A DNA stretch of 64,000 nucleotides from Azolla caroliniana (Eukaryota > Polypodiophyta), in NCBI GenBank assembly GCA_043228905.1, contig JBHGNT010000021.1, positions 372,001 to 436,000 on the forward strand. The letters are read 5' to 3'. The notes under the pieces are model-generated. The model ran no database searches. It had not been told where the DNA came from and saw only the letters and a program-made list of their open reading frames with translations. This document shows, one piece after another, positions 34,401-46,488 of this stretch. The number at the start of each line of letters is the position of its first letter. Position 1 is the first letter of the stretch. Both the position numbers and the translations under genes were made by a program.

Positions 34401-37400
34401 GAAAACCAAATCCATCTTCTGTGGGCAGAGGTTGACTTGCTTTCTAAGGGACGAGACATGATCAAATATAGTGTTGAAGAACTCACTCAAATAGCTGAAC
34501 AAGCCAAAGAAACCATCAACAAAGAACAAGCCTTGCTGAAAACAGAGAACGCAAGCTTGAAGAAACAGCTGCAATACTTCAAGAAAGAAACCATGCAAAC
34601 ACGCGCCGATATCGAGGACTTCAAGAGAGACATGGAACTTGACATGAAAGATCTAAAATTGACTGTAGGAAAGATGAAAGATGAAGGAGAGAATATGAAA
34701 GAGAGCATGAGCCACCTCAACAAAGAGAAAATCACCTTGAAAAAGGTCGTGGAGAGAATACAGGATGAGATAAAGATAAAAAACAACAGAGCCGAATCGG
34801 TGGGGTTAAGAACCGATCGTGATGAGGATGAGATGGGAACGGATAGCAGTGATCGGGTGCTTATTATAGAGAGAATAGAAACGCTTTCAGCATTATACCT
34901 CAAAGGTCTGGAAGAAATAAGACAAGAAATCACCACAACAAAGCATGCTTGCAAGGAGAGGATCAAAAAACTAGAAAACCAATGCATGGGTCGGATATCA
35001 GAGCACCAACAACAAGATCAATTCAACGTGAAATCCAAACATCCATTACAAGAACTCGTGTTAGATGGGTTAGAGACCCGGATTTCGCATCTTGAACATA
35101 AACTTGAGCACAACCATGATTTCAAAGAACAGAGAGAAAACGTAGAGAGTGTGATAGTCGCTCTACACAAAGAAAGAGAGCAAGTGGCGGCAGTTCTATT
35201 GCAAGTTGAGGCAGCTTCAAAGAGAGCTGAAAGTATTGTTTCAGAGACTAGTAACACTATGCAAAAAGAACTAGAAAACATGAGAAAACATAGCTTGAGT
35301 GTCCAGGAGAACTTGTCTTCATACAAGAACACTGCGGCAGCAGCAGTGTCTGAAGTAATGGAAATACGTGAGCATATTGGAAAAGAGAAAGAGTCTTTGA
35401 TCTCTCATGCAGAAGCTAAAAAACAAGAAGCTGATGCAGCTTTGGGAGAGATATTGAAGGTTCAGAGGAATAGTGTTACCCTCTCAGAAGACATGAAGAC
35501 ATCACTTGTGCATGAAGTGTCAAAAGTTCGATCTCATGCCGAGGTCATTGAAGAACAGAGAAACAAAACGATCAATCACATTGAAGAGTGGAAAAAAATG
35601 ATGGCCGATGATGTGAATAAGGCTAGAACAGCCTTAGATGGGATTGAGAAAGAGAAAAGGAAGTCAATAAGTTTGATAGAAACTGTCGCTTTGAAAGAGA
35701 AAGAAGATCGTGAGCAACATGTGCAACAAATGGAGGCTTCACTACATAGTCTTATGAATTTGGTAAAACAGGCAAGGTCCAATTTAGATGTAAAGATCGA
35801 AGATATAAATCGGAAACAAGCCGAATTAGAAGAGCAAGATAAGCAGATCAAGGAAGAGATTGATGATGTGAAGGACAAGATGAAGATTGCTTTTGATCGG
35901 ATTGACACATTCGATTCTAACACAATTGAACTTCAGAGTAAACATGCTGAGTTAGAGAAATCGAGTGATGTGTGGTCACAAAAGTATGATGCAGCTTGTC
36001 AGGTTTTCCAGGAAATAGAGAACAGGCTCTCCAGCCTTGAGAATGTCTCCAGAGAGAATGACTTCCGTGGTGACAATGCTGAGAACGTGGGTCCTAATCT
36101 GCATCAGGTAACCAGCTCAGAAAAACAGAGATTGGTCAATCTTTATAAAGAACTTTCAGGATCTCTGAGAAATATCCGGGATTGTCAAGATGGTGACACG
36201 ATTGAATGGCCTGAGGATGAAGTTGAACAAAAGTTTCACACACTGGAGACTAGGATCCAACAGATTGAGTCTGAATTTCAATCAAGCCTAAGGTAGCTTA
36301 CTCTTACACACACACACACACACACAAAGCATGTATCCAGGACCATACATACATTCATGGATACACACAGACATGCATATACATATACATACATTATACA
36401 TTATGAATTATACATTGTCCATTATGCATTTTACATTATACCTTATATGTTATACGTTCTACATTTTACGTTATACATAATACATAATACATACATAATA
36501 TTCAGACAGAGTGTGAATTCTTAGAACAAGCTTGCTGCATATAAGTACACGCTATATATACCATGTCCCTTGATGTATGCATATGAAATAACACTGAAAG
36601 GACATAGAGACCAACAATTAACGTATTTTTTTTGCCTTTGAATTTGCAGATCTCTAGAATCCAAGACACTGGAGCTAAGCATGACCACTCAAACAGCTCT
36701 TGAAGGGGCCTCATTGGCAGAGGAAAAATGTGGTAATTTAGGGGTAGAACTTGTAAAAGTGTGCAGAATGATAGCATCATCCGGGAAAGGAAGCCCAACA
36801 AAGACGACGTTGATGATGAACGACATGTCAACTGCCGATGAGGGCCTGTCTACTCGATCCATTCACCGCCCTCTACATCAGCATAGCCCTGCCAACAACA
36901 TTAAAGCAAAAGGTGGTCTTTCTAGCACCACTACTGCTAATACTAATGCATTATTTCCTTGTTCATTCTGTAAAAGTGCAGCAATGAAAGGATCCAATAT
37001 CGACCCACATAATAATCATCATCGTACACATAACGTGGAGAGTTGTTGTATATTGCACAATAAAGAAACAGCAGATTTCAAGATTCATGACAGAAGTAGT
37101 AACTATGTTGACAACCCACATCCAGACACCTTCCAGATATACAGTAAAAATGCTAAGATGGAAGGGAAAAGGGTAGAGGTACATCACCATTATGAAGGTA
37201 CATTGAATAATGAGAGAACACGGCATACCGAAGTCAGTCCCAGCAAAGACAGATCAATACATGGTGCACATGACAACACAAACAGGGGATTACCACATCA
37301 GCATCAGCATCAGCATCAAGAGGATGGTAATATAGGTAATTCCAGGTCTAGTCCAACTAGGAGGAACCAGAACCAGCAGACATATGAGAGAAGCGAGGAT

Positions 37401-37694
37401 TTTGGAGCTCTGTTGAATGTAGGGAAGGGGGGGGGATCAGATGGATCTGGGATGAAGGGCAACAACAATAATGTTGTCACTAATACTATGACAGCTACCC
37501 ATCATCATCAACAACAGCATAAACACAGTGCAGGCACTAGTAGTGGCAAGAATTGCCAGTCTACTAACATAAGGCTAGAGGCTGGAAAAATCCAAGTCAA
37601 TGTTAGCCATAGGTCTGCAGTCCCTTCGTCGGGCGGTGGTAATAGTGGTGGCGGAAGAATAATGCCAAAGAGAGGACGAGATGCTTCTCCTTAA
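31468..37694 (+). CDS. large coiled-coil protein with His/Asn/Gly-rich tail, 3 exons, ~1,767 aa
   Basis: Exons: 31468-32155 (ends CCTCCAG|GTGCTA), 32722-36292 (acceptor ttcag; ends CTAAG|GTAGCT), 36650-37694 (acceptor ttgcag; TAA). Phases agree. The start is the first in-frame ATG after an in-frame TAA six bases upstream. The N-terminus (about 1-90) includes FYCRNARLCHKKAISS and the helical KLLAELQLYLNDAQKRIREL. Next comes a Ser/Pro/Lys-rich basic linker. Exon 2 is long coiled coil from about residue 510 to 1410, with heptads rich in Glu, Lys and Leu. Exon 3 ends in a disordered region rich in His, Asn, Gln and Gly, including (HQ)n from a CATCAG repeat near 37299. I do not recognise the family. 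A structural or cytoskeletal role is plausible but unproven. An out-of-frame ATG at 31416 opens an overlapping 78-codon uORF. Confidence 0.8.
36300..36500 (+). repeat. (CA)n and TACATTA-type minisatellite in intron 2
   Basis: (CA)n at about 36305-36326 is followed by CATA-rich sequence and many variants of ttatacatta/ttatacgtt up to about 36500. It is inside intron 2 of the coiled-coil gene. Confidence 0.8.
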
Positions 37695-40600
37695 TCTTCA
37701 TGAACCCATAAAATGCCCTTCCTTCAGTTTTGGACCTGCTCCTGAGCCGAGCTAGGGGAGAAGAACAGGGTGATGATTTGACCACCATATACAATTTGCT
37801 CCACAGGGTACAGTAGATGACTGACACTACTATATAATTGCTCGAAACAGGATTGATGACTTCACCATATAATCGCTCCTTGAGCTGTAGCCAGCACTTG
37901 TTCTTCTTTTCTGCCATGGTGTTGGTGCTTTTACCACATGTGTTTGAGGTTTCCATATATAAAAACAAGGAAGGAAGAAGAGAGGCATGTGAAAGTTTCT
38001 CGTTATCCATGTATAAATTATTCAAAGAGAAATGAATGTCAGACATTGTAAATTTACTTTCTACTGATGACACAAAAACAATATCTGAGGCAGATTTTTG
38101 AAAAACATCAAATGTATGTAATTGCTTGTTCTCATCTACATATTTCCCTAACTATGTATCTCAAACCATTTTTCCCGCAGTCAGATTCATCATGATGTGT
38201 TCTACTGAAAATAACTAGCATGCCCAATGCATCAAGTTTCAATAATTAATTGGTGTACTTATTATTGGTACTGCCACGCAAATGCACAAATATCTGCAAG
38301 TTTGACCCGATTGTACTTGAGGGGTAGCAGTAGGAGTTGTAAGTTCATCAATTCCTTCACGATTTCGTAATTAGATATAATTAGGTTAGACCAACTTATG
38401 AGTTAGACTAGGTAGCATCATTTAATTGATTATTGTTTATTATATTCTAATAAAGTCCGCAATAATCAATATAAAATAAGAATGAATGATCCTGTGATCT
38501 ATTTCCATGTCCAATATAATTATATATGTATCAATACTTATAGACGTGTTTACTGTAATAAGATCATAGTAGGCACACGATCAGAAAGAACACTGTACTG
38601 AAAGCAGGTCAAGTTGTATCATGAAGTTAATTACCGTGATTATGATCAACAAGTAGATTATGGATATGATTATAAGTGCTAGAATCAAACACAATCATGA
38701 GCAGAATTATTAGCATGTTGGGTTACATGCGTAAACATGGCTGATTCAAAGCATAATTACAACTAAGGGTGTTTGATCTATAACAAGAGGTAAATTAGCA
38801 GATCAATATGAACTCACTCCTATGTGAGCCGATGTATGAATCTTTGGCGACCTCATGACTGACCACATGCAAGAGGTTTGGTTAATGGTGCGCTTCTTCC
38901 ATACCAAAGTTCCCACCCTCAATATTGAAAAGGGGCATTGTACTGATGCTAATTAATCACAATGATTCTTTGGATGAACGATACAAGTAATTTCTATACG
39001 CCCAATTTTAATGAACACACATTCTTTAGCTACGCTGATGCATTTGTTTGATGGTGAAGAGACTTGTGCATAAGAGCCATATATTATTAATAAGAGTAAT
39101 GTCTTTTTAATGTTTAAATCATGCACTTTAGAATATGCTTAATCTCAATGATAACTATAAGTTCTGGCTAAAAGTAATGGTATTCCTTGTGAAAGTCATT
39201 GAATTACAATGTGTTGGGAAATAGTCTCCTAAAATTCAAAAGTGTTATGGCAAACCCCACTTGAATTACATTGTGTTGTGGCATTAGCCATTTAGAATTC
39301 AAAAGTGTGGTTATGACAAACCTCACTACTTGTGGGAAGTTTCAACTACCCATCAAAGTGCTCTTGTTTTTACTATTTTCTCAATGTTGGAGGATTCTCG
39401 TGATAGATAAATTCCCTAAACTCGCAGGCACGCTTGTTGATTGAGAACCTTCTAGAATTGTTGGTATAGAATGTGAAATGTTAAGGTAATAATCTCCTAG
39501 TACTTTATGAACCAATAAGTGAGATTTGTTGAAATCAGAATAAAATTTGGTGGACCAGTAAGGTAACACACTTTTCAAACAACTTGCACCTCATTAATAT
39601 TCGTTAAACATTCTACTCCCTCCCATCATCACTAGTTGTGTTAACAATTAAGTTCCATGCAATATCGAGCTACAAGATTTGTGTGCAAGAGAATAAAGCA
39701 AGGACAAAGTTTTGAAAGGGGAAAGGGAGTTCCGACTTCCAAAACTCCCCTTGTGACGAGGATCCCAATTTTAATTATACTCCCACCTTTTAATTTATTT
39801 TTCCTCTTTGTGCTTTATTTTCTTTGATGCTTCTCTTAACAATGTTTGGCATGCTTTTGTGGTTGTTGCACTTCTAGTATCTTCCCCTTCTAAGCTCCTC
39901 AAATGACTTCTCTAGAGTCTATAGAGAGTCCAAATTCCAACTTGCATAATTACACCCATGGACAACAGTTAAGTTGTTTGTTTAGGAATAAATGTCTACG
40001 ATATGTCTCTCCTTCTCAAGGCAATATGCCTTAAGCATATATCAATGCTATTGCATTAAGTGAAAGGAAAGTACATAGCTATTCAAAAATCTTAAGGAGT
40101 TCCCAAAGAAAAATGGGACTGTAACATAATATCAATTCAAATAAGCAATTTAAACCAGGTTGTTGCCTACAAGCCCCAAATGTAGTTATTTGATAGGTCA
40201 TACTTCGATTGACATAAATTCAATGTATACATACATAATAGTAATCCAAGTGGGGTAGGGTAGGGCTCAATTAGATATGGTGTTTTTATGACTAACTAGA
40301 GAGACATGGAAAGAAAGATACCTATATCAATTGATATTACATATATGTATTCAAATCCTGAAAATTCTCGGGCAACAAAGTCGTCATTATATTCTTCCCA
40401 ATCTAATTTATCTTGGAGAACATGATTGCTATGCTATGGTTAGACTCGTAAATGATAGCTTACTTTCTTATTTAATAAAGCCATTTTTTAGTGTTGGCAA
40501 GTTTTCTTGCTTTAGATATATAGTTATAACTTATATATTTAGAAAATATGCTCGACACACGATAAAATTCCAAAAGTGGATAGAGCACTCGAATGACTTT

Positions 40601-41401
40601 AATCAAGACCATGCAACATGGATGGTATGCATTGAATTTAGATTCGAAAAGGGGCTACATGTAATAAACATTTTGTCTTCCTATTTTCACCTAGGGGCAC
40701 ATTCTTAGGTGATACTCCCCCAATTTGGCTGCAAGACAAAGGCTATGGGATGAGATTTGAGTCAAAGCTCATGTACATTTTCCAAACAAAATTTCATGCA
40801 TGCACATTACCAAAGAATAATTATACTTCCCTGTGGGTAGGTAAATTAAAGTGATGTAAAGCCTGAAATGAATTTGGAGAGCCTAGCCGGCAAGGCATGT
40901 GAACATCAATTGGTTGGCCATAAAATGGCTTCAAAAGTTCATATATTGACATAACAACTTACAAACTTGCAAACCACTTCTCACATTAAGGAAATGGCAA
41001 CTAAACTTTAAAACGTTTAGACTAATCCATATCTACTCATAATACCAGGGATCTCACACCTAGCAATGAGAATGGGAAAAAAATGTTACTTCAATCACCC
41101 CAGGTTCCACAATTGTGTGTTGAAGTTAGATGCTAATACATTCAAATTTTAGAAGTTAGTAAGCATCGACCAATCATTTTAGCAGTTAGTAAGTATAAAG
41201 TTGATTGCCGATATCGTCTTCTGAAGTGAACCATGATCGACCGAAGCAAGACAGTGCCCATGTTCCACTTCCTCACTCGGGTGCTAACGATAAGGTGAAT
41301 GGGTTTAGTGTTACCAAAATTATGGCTGGTTAGGGTACTCATAAAAGAGCAACTAAAGAATGAATGAATGAAATGAAATGGAAATGGAAATAGGTCACTT
41401 G
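37695..41401. other. intergenic, AT-rich; one small tandem duplication
   Basis: The first few hundred bases should be the 3' UTR of the coiled-coil gene. Two copies of a 62-bp unit (gaattacaatgtgttg...attcaaaagtgt) start at 39201 and 39263 and differ at several positions. The 125-codon frame at 40331-40708 starts at a poor context and resembles nothing known. I see no other gene. Confidence 0.4.
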
Positions 41402-43648
41402 TCAATTGTGAGGTTTAGAGATCCATGACTTTTGTCCAAAGCCCAAGTGTCCTAGCAAAACCCACAGATGGCTAAGCAGCTCGCCGCCCTTTGCCAGTTG
41501 CTCAGCATGAGGGTGTGCATTCTCGGCGATGGCAATGTAGATGATAATGTCCACCCAAACTTCCATCAAAAGACTCCACCTTCTCTCCGATTCCGGCCAC
41601 TTCTCCAAGATCCGCCGGCCCAGCCCAATACCCGACACCAGAATGCCATTCACCGCCTCGTCTTCTTCCGCATCTTCATCCCGCCCTGCCACCATCAATG
41701 ATGATATATCATAATCCCTCACCATTGTCATCTCTATCATCTGCGGATGTCGCCTGAATGCACCGCCTAGTTTTCTCACCAATCCATCATAGAGGGGTTT
41801 GCAAAGGTCGGGATCTGCTGGGGTCAACCCAGTGGACTCCACTAGCAAATAGAGACAATATCTCGATAGCGCAACACTCATCTTCACTGCTTCCGTTTCA
41901 ATCCTAACTGCTGACCCACGGCCCGAGAGGATGAGTTCCATCTCGCAAACGCTCGTGGCTAAGTGCCAGCTCAGCACCGCCTCCTCAAGGCCAGAATCGC
42001 TCGAAGCCGAGAATTCGGGCCCGATTTGTGACCCCTGGCCTCCGAATGGGAACCTTACACTCCTCGCAATCACATCCCTTTTCGAGGCCAAATTCTCGAC
42101 GGTGATGTCTGCGAATTTCCGTGCCATCTTCTCAAACAATTGATAGTGGATATCGCCTGCATTCACATCTACAATGTAGAGGATCTCGTTACGTTTCCTC
42201 CTCATTTCCATCACAAGGTGAATGTCGAACGTCGTCATCCAGTTCCACATCCATGGTGCTGACAAGGCAGCCATGCCATCGACTACCACTGAGCGTTGCC
42301 CGATCCTCTCATGCCAGCATTTCTGCTTCGAGGGGTCGCCGACATACCAGAAGGCACCTTTCAGTACCCTTACATTGAACTCATGGAAGGCGGTTAGGCA
42401 ATCATTATTCCTCCGCGAGAGCGCTCGTCTCTTCTCGGTGATGTAGGAGCAAGCTAGCCAGACTCGGGTCCAGTTAGATCTCACCATCTTATAGGCTTGC
42501 AAGCATTCAACTCCAAAGGAGACAATCACTAGCAAGATGGTCATGGCACCAGCAAAGCGAACATTCGGGGTAGATGTCGAGCCATCTGATCCTCCTTCAC
42601 AAGCAATCTTAGCAACATCCCCTGCTAGCAAATCGACGGCACATACAAAGAGCAAGAGAATGCTCAAGCCTCGAGTGGCAATCCCAATCCCTTGAAACCA
42701 ACCCCCCGCCGCCCCCTTGGTGAAAGTCCCGTCAAAGATGAAGCTCAACTCCATATCGATTACTTTCATGATTCTCAAGGGGCTGGGTTCTCCCCGTCCG
42801 CGCGGGAAGAAGACCCTCTTCACCTTCTCGTAATCCTCGTCTTTGTGGTGGATGCGGAGGTTCGTGAGGCGGCGGCGGTAGATCTTGAAGAGTGCGAACG
42901 CGAGGCACACATCATTGATGTACCTCGCAGCCCTTCGAAGCTCCCTGCATTGCACAACATCCTCATATGTCACAAGAGATGTGTTCTCGGCGTTGAAATT
43001 GGGACGAAACTTGTTTTGCTTGTACCATGAAGCTTCACCTGACACTACCAGGCGATGGATATGGTTCTCATCCATTTCAGAGCCATGGCCATGGTCCAAG
43101 GCCATGAATCGGTAAACAGAGCGTGAGCACCTCACGACTTGGTTGGCACTTCCGCACCAGAGTGCGTGGACCCTCTCCAGATACTTGAACGCTCCGATGA
43201 TGAATATCAAGGATGCTGTGCCCAAGAATTTGGTACAATTCCCGGACCTGCTGAGAATGTAGGCCGCACCGATGATCTCAAGCGTCATCTTTAAGCTGTG
43301 TCTCTGCCATAGCTCATTGTCAGAGGGTGAGTAGGCGTTGATCGAATCTGAGGCCCCGAGATGGAAGAGGAGGATGGGTGCCCAAAGCGAAAAGACATGG
43401 TCGCAGCCACCGGCCAACATGAGGCCGATGGCGTAGGCAGACAGGGCATCGAGACCGATGAAGGAGATCCAGATGAGGGAGTGGAAGAGGGGGTGAGCGG
43501 TGCGCTTACGGAAGAATCCTGAGAAGACGAGGAAGAGTTGGAAGGTCATTGTGAAGAGCATGATGATGGTGATTTGCCATTGTTTTAGGGTTTGCAGGAA
43601 ATTCTCGAGGGTCTTCCGGCTTGTGCTGCCGGAGCAGCTGGAGTCCAT
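41402..43648 (-). CDS. DUF4220/DUF594 membrane protein, single exon, 748 aa
   Basis: An uninterrupted frame from ATG at 43648 to the stop at 41402. It belongs to the large plant family with an N-terminal DUF4220 and a C-terminal DUF594. The N-terminus shows the family layout: a hydrophobic segment near residues 28-47 (IIMLFTMTFQLFLVFSGFF), then basic FRKR, then further membrane segments (SLIWISFIGLDALSAYAIGL, FSLWAPILLFHLG) and two more around 310-390. DUF594 lies at about 660-725, with WSLLMEVWVDIIIYIA and HAEQLAKGGELLSHLWVLLGHLG. The length fits the family (600-800). Its biochemical role is unknown; it is expected in a cell membrane. GC content is clearly higher than in the flanks. A Penelope-like element sits about 560 bp upstream of the start codon. 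Confidence 0.93.
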   Translation of the reverse strand: MDSSCSGSTSRKTLENFLQTLKQWQITIIMLFTMTFQLFLVFSGFFRKRTAHPLFHSLIWISFIGLDALSAYAIGLMLAGGCDHVFSLWAPILLFHLGASDSINAYSPSDNELWQRHSLKMTLEIIGAAYILSRSGNCTKFLGTASLIFIIGAFKYLERVHALWCGSANQVVRCSRSVYRFMALDHGHGSEMDENHIHRLVVSGEASWYKQNKFRPNFNAENTSLVTYEDVVQCRELRRAARYINDVCLAFALFKIYRRRLTNLRIHHKDEDYEKVKRVFFPRGRGEPSPLRIMKVIDMELSFIFDGTFTKGAAGGWFQGIGIATRGLSILLLFVCAVDLLAGDVAKIACEGGSDGSTSTPNVRFAGAMTILLVIVSFGVECLQAYKMVRSNWTRVWLACSYITEKRRALSRRNNDCLTAFHEFNVRVLKGAFWYVGDPSKQKCWHERIGQRSVVVDGMAALSAPWMWNWMTTFDIHLVMEMRRKRNEILYIVDVNAGDIHYQLFEKMARKFADITVENLASKRDVIARSVRFPFGGQGSQIGPEFSASSDSGLEEAVLSWHLATSVCEMELILSGRGSAVRIETEAVKMSVALSRYCLYLLVESTGLTPADPDLCKPLYDGLVRKLGGAFRRHPQMIEMTMVRDYDISSLMVAGRDEDAEEDEAVNGILVSGIGLGRRILEKWPESERRWSLLMEVWVDIIIYIAIAENAHPHAEQLAKGGELLSHLWVLLGHLGFGQKSWISKPHN

Positions 43649-43685
43649 ACGACAACGGGAAGCAAGACGGTAAGGAGGACATGAA

Positions 43686-43823
43686 TGTGTGTGTGTGTGT
43701 GTGTGTGTGTGTATTGAGACAGAGACAGAGACAGAGAGATGGACTTTGGATAGGATTGGATTTGAGTTAAATTGCGTAAGATCCAGAGAAGAACATCAGA
43801 TATTCCATTGGCTCTTCTTGCGT

Positions 43824-43876
<53 letters not shown>

Positions 43877-43900
43877 TCAAACAGACAGACAGACAGACAC
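43686..43900. repeat. (GT)n, (GACA)n and (GA)n microsatellites
   Basis: (TG)n at about 43686-43713, GAGACA units to 43738, (GA)23 at about 43827-43872 and (GACA)n at 43881-43899. All lie directly upstream of the minus-strand DUF4220 gene, so they probably fall in its promoter or 5' UTR. Confidence 0.9.
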
Positions 43901-44205
43901 CATTTTTCCTCTAGCTCTCTTGCTCCATGATTTCATCTCTGCGGTACCGCCACATTTGGCAGCACAGAGCACAGACATTCCTCATTCGCCCCATTTCCCA
44001 AAGGTCTTACTTACATACAGGATTCGATATCGGAATGTATTCCTCTGTCTGCCTTCTGTGTAATTGATTGTTTTCATCTGCGAGTAAAAAGATTGAAATA
44101 AGGGCCTGCTTATTATCGTTACATGCTTATTTTAACCTAAGCTAAATTGTCCAATAAAGCCTCTACCCTAATTATATTCTAGATAGCAAAATGGAATCCA
44201 ATATT

Positions 44206-44320
44206 TTTAGTACTTGTGGGCCGTATGGCCTAGGCAAGGAGTGTGAGCGTATAACCTTCGGCGGTTGGATAGTTAGGGTAAATAGTATGGTACCTAAAGA
44301 ATAGTATAAAAGAGAGTAGT
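44206..44320 (+). repeat. left terminal inverted repeat of the PLE
   Basis: The 115 bases starting tttagtacttgtgggccgta match the reverse complement of 46489-46603 with 4 mismatches by eye. The repeat contains ttagggtaaa, close to a plant telomere unit, but only once. Confidence 0.92.
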
Positions 44321-44390
44321 CCCCTTCCGCCCACGCCATAAAAAATCCAATAGTAATAGACCATGAAAAAAGTTTTGGAAACCACTTAGT

Positions 44391-46155
44391 GCTACCCTTC
44401 GAATAGAAAGTAAAATTCACAATTTATCTAAACACCCCCTCACAAATAATGAAACACAATTGCTAAGCTTAAGACTCAAATACATTCAACCATCCTCTCT
44501 ACCTTCCACTAATACTATCATTAAAGAATTTGCTAGTTTAAGTAGATCTTTACGTTTAAAACATTTCTTTAGAGACATGGACTCACCCCCCCTTAATCCA
44601 TTTAAACTACCAAATCCTAACTGGAATCCACCATCTCAATATCCCCCTCTTGAAAATATTATAAAAAAACATGAAACCCTCCTTTTGTCTAAACTCCAAC
44701 AACCTAAACCCAAACCCGTTAGGACACCATTTCACCTTCGCACAACCCTTAAGAGCCTTAGGAAAAACAACCAAATTATCGTTCTTCCGGCTGATAAGAA
44801 CATGGGAGTATGTGTTCTAGACAAACATACCTATTATGAAAAAGCTATAAACCACCTCTTGGATACCACCACCTATAGAAAAGTAACCCATTTTCCATTA
44901 GAAGAACTCTTATATAGCCTAAATAGTATAGTGCAAAAAAAATCTAGGGACACTTTCCTTTATCGAAGCTAATTACATACTCCATAAACCTGTAAAGGGA
45001 TATCAAGTATCTAATATTTACTTTCTCCCTAAACTCCATAAAACACCCATTAGCTTTAGACCCATCTGTTCTTATAATAACTCGATATTCGAGCAAACCT
45101 CGAAATGGCTACATTTTCAACTATTACCCATCCTAGTACTCCAAAAACAATACCTAAAAGACTCACACTCACTCATCCAAAAACTAGAACAACTAACCCC
45201 CCCTCCTAACAGTTTCATCTTCTCTTTTGATGTAGAATCCCTTTATCCTAGCATCCCCCCTAAGTTAGGACTCAAAGCACTTTGCCATATCATCTCTCCC
45301 CATTTTTCCTTAGCCAAGACCAATCTTATCTATACCCTTAGCGCTCTAACCCTAGAGTATCACTATCTAACCTTCGATAATCAAGTATACCAACAAATCA
45401 AAGGAACGGCCATGGGTAGCAACTTCTCAGTTGTCTATGCATGCCTTTTCTTATCACACCTAGAAAACTCACAAACCACACCCCATCTCTTCTATTTTAC
45501 TAGGTACATAGATGATGCATTCAGGGTTTGGACAGGTACGAAACCCCAACTCTTAGACTACCTCAGTATCTATAGCCTTATGACCAATAACTCTATTAAA
45601 CTTACGATCCATACATCCCCCACTAAGTTCCCTTTCTTGGATATTTGGATCAATCTAGAGAACTCTAAGTTCTCGTTCAATTGTTTCCAAAAACCATTAA
45701 ATTCCTATCAATATCTTCCCTTCTCCTCAGACCATCCCATACACGTCAAACAAAATTTTATTTCGAACGAATTAAAACGCTACCTAGTTAGAGAAAGCAC
45801 ACCTATAGGGTACCTAGAAATGAAAAAGCGTTTCTTCCTTAGACTCATTAGCCGAGGTTACCCACCAAATTTCATCCTTAAAGCCTTTAATAAACATCCT
45901 TTCTCCCTTAGGAATACTCTCATCCATAAGCATAAAAACAAATCTTCCCTTACACCTACCATATTCAAGCTTAGGTACTCTAAAAACTCCCCTAAATTAG
46001 GTATCCACTCGTTTTTAAAAGACTTACACGCCGACCTTAGCCTAGATCCCCAACTAAAAAACATTCCTAAGCCCTTCATATGTTGGACCAAGTCCAAATC
46101 ACTCTATTCTTATCTAGTCAAAACTAAATATATTAGATCCCCAAATCCCCATTAA
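44391..46155 (+). pseudogene. PLE reverse transcriptase with one frame break
   Basis: The first segment is open from 44391 (after TAG) to 44972. It has no ATG near the start; the first residues RIESKIHNLSKHPLTNN resemble the usual PLE N-terminus. The frame changes at an A8 run (44935-44942), after which a +1 frame is open without stops to 46155. Motifs in order: NNQIIVLPADKNMGVCVLDK, YFLPKLHKTPISFRPICS, the palm motif FDVESLYPSIP, GTAMGSNFSVVYACLF, and catalytic RYIDDAFRVW. The thumb region ends with PFICWTKSKSLYSYL and a stop at 46155. No Cys/His-rich linker or GIY-YIG domain follows. A single extra or missing A explains the break, so the copy could be young, or the break could be an assembly error. 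Confidence 0.92.
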
Positions 46156-46382
46156 AACATCACACTTACTATTGCTATCATTCTACTAGAACTAAATATA
46201 ATAGATCCCCAAATCATCCCTTACCATCAAACTCATTAAGCTATCCCTCTCTACATTCACTACCTCCCTAACTCCCACATCCTCCTTTATACACATTCAA
46301 ATCCCCTCTCATCCATCCCCACCACTCCCCTTCACTCTTCTTACATCTTCCCCTATATAAGCCTCTCACATTTTTTGTATAT

Positions 46383-46435
46383 GGTCTTTAGCACTGATGA
46401 GCTCATATAGAGCGAAACATGTTTGCCAAAAGACC
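46383..46435 (+). ncRNA. type I hammerhead ribozyme
   Basis: Core order is complete: stem I 5' strand 46383-46393 (ggtcttt, then a, then gca), CTGATGA at 46394-46400, stem II GCTC/GAGC (46401-46404 with 46410-46413) closed by loop ATATA, GAAA at 46414-46417, and a 2-bp stem III (A46417-T46422, C46418-G46421) with loop AT. The cleavage site follows T46423. The stem I 3' strand is tgc (46424-46426), then ca, then aaagacc (46429-46435). Stem I therefore has 3 + 7 perfect pairs around a small internal loop. Such minimal stem III is known for PLE hammerheads, which often work best as dimers. The location just inside the right terminal repeat fits the family. Confidence 0.85.
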
Positions 46436-46488
46436 TTTTCTTACATAAATTGAAATTTGAATTCTCTCTCTCTCTCTTCTCCTCCCCT

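Noticed and set aside
44206-44320. Terminal inverted repeats as evidence of a DNA transposon
   Set aside because: The interior encodes a Penelope-type RT and a hammerhead, and no transposase is present; PLEs can also have inverted terminal repeats.
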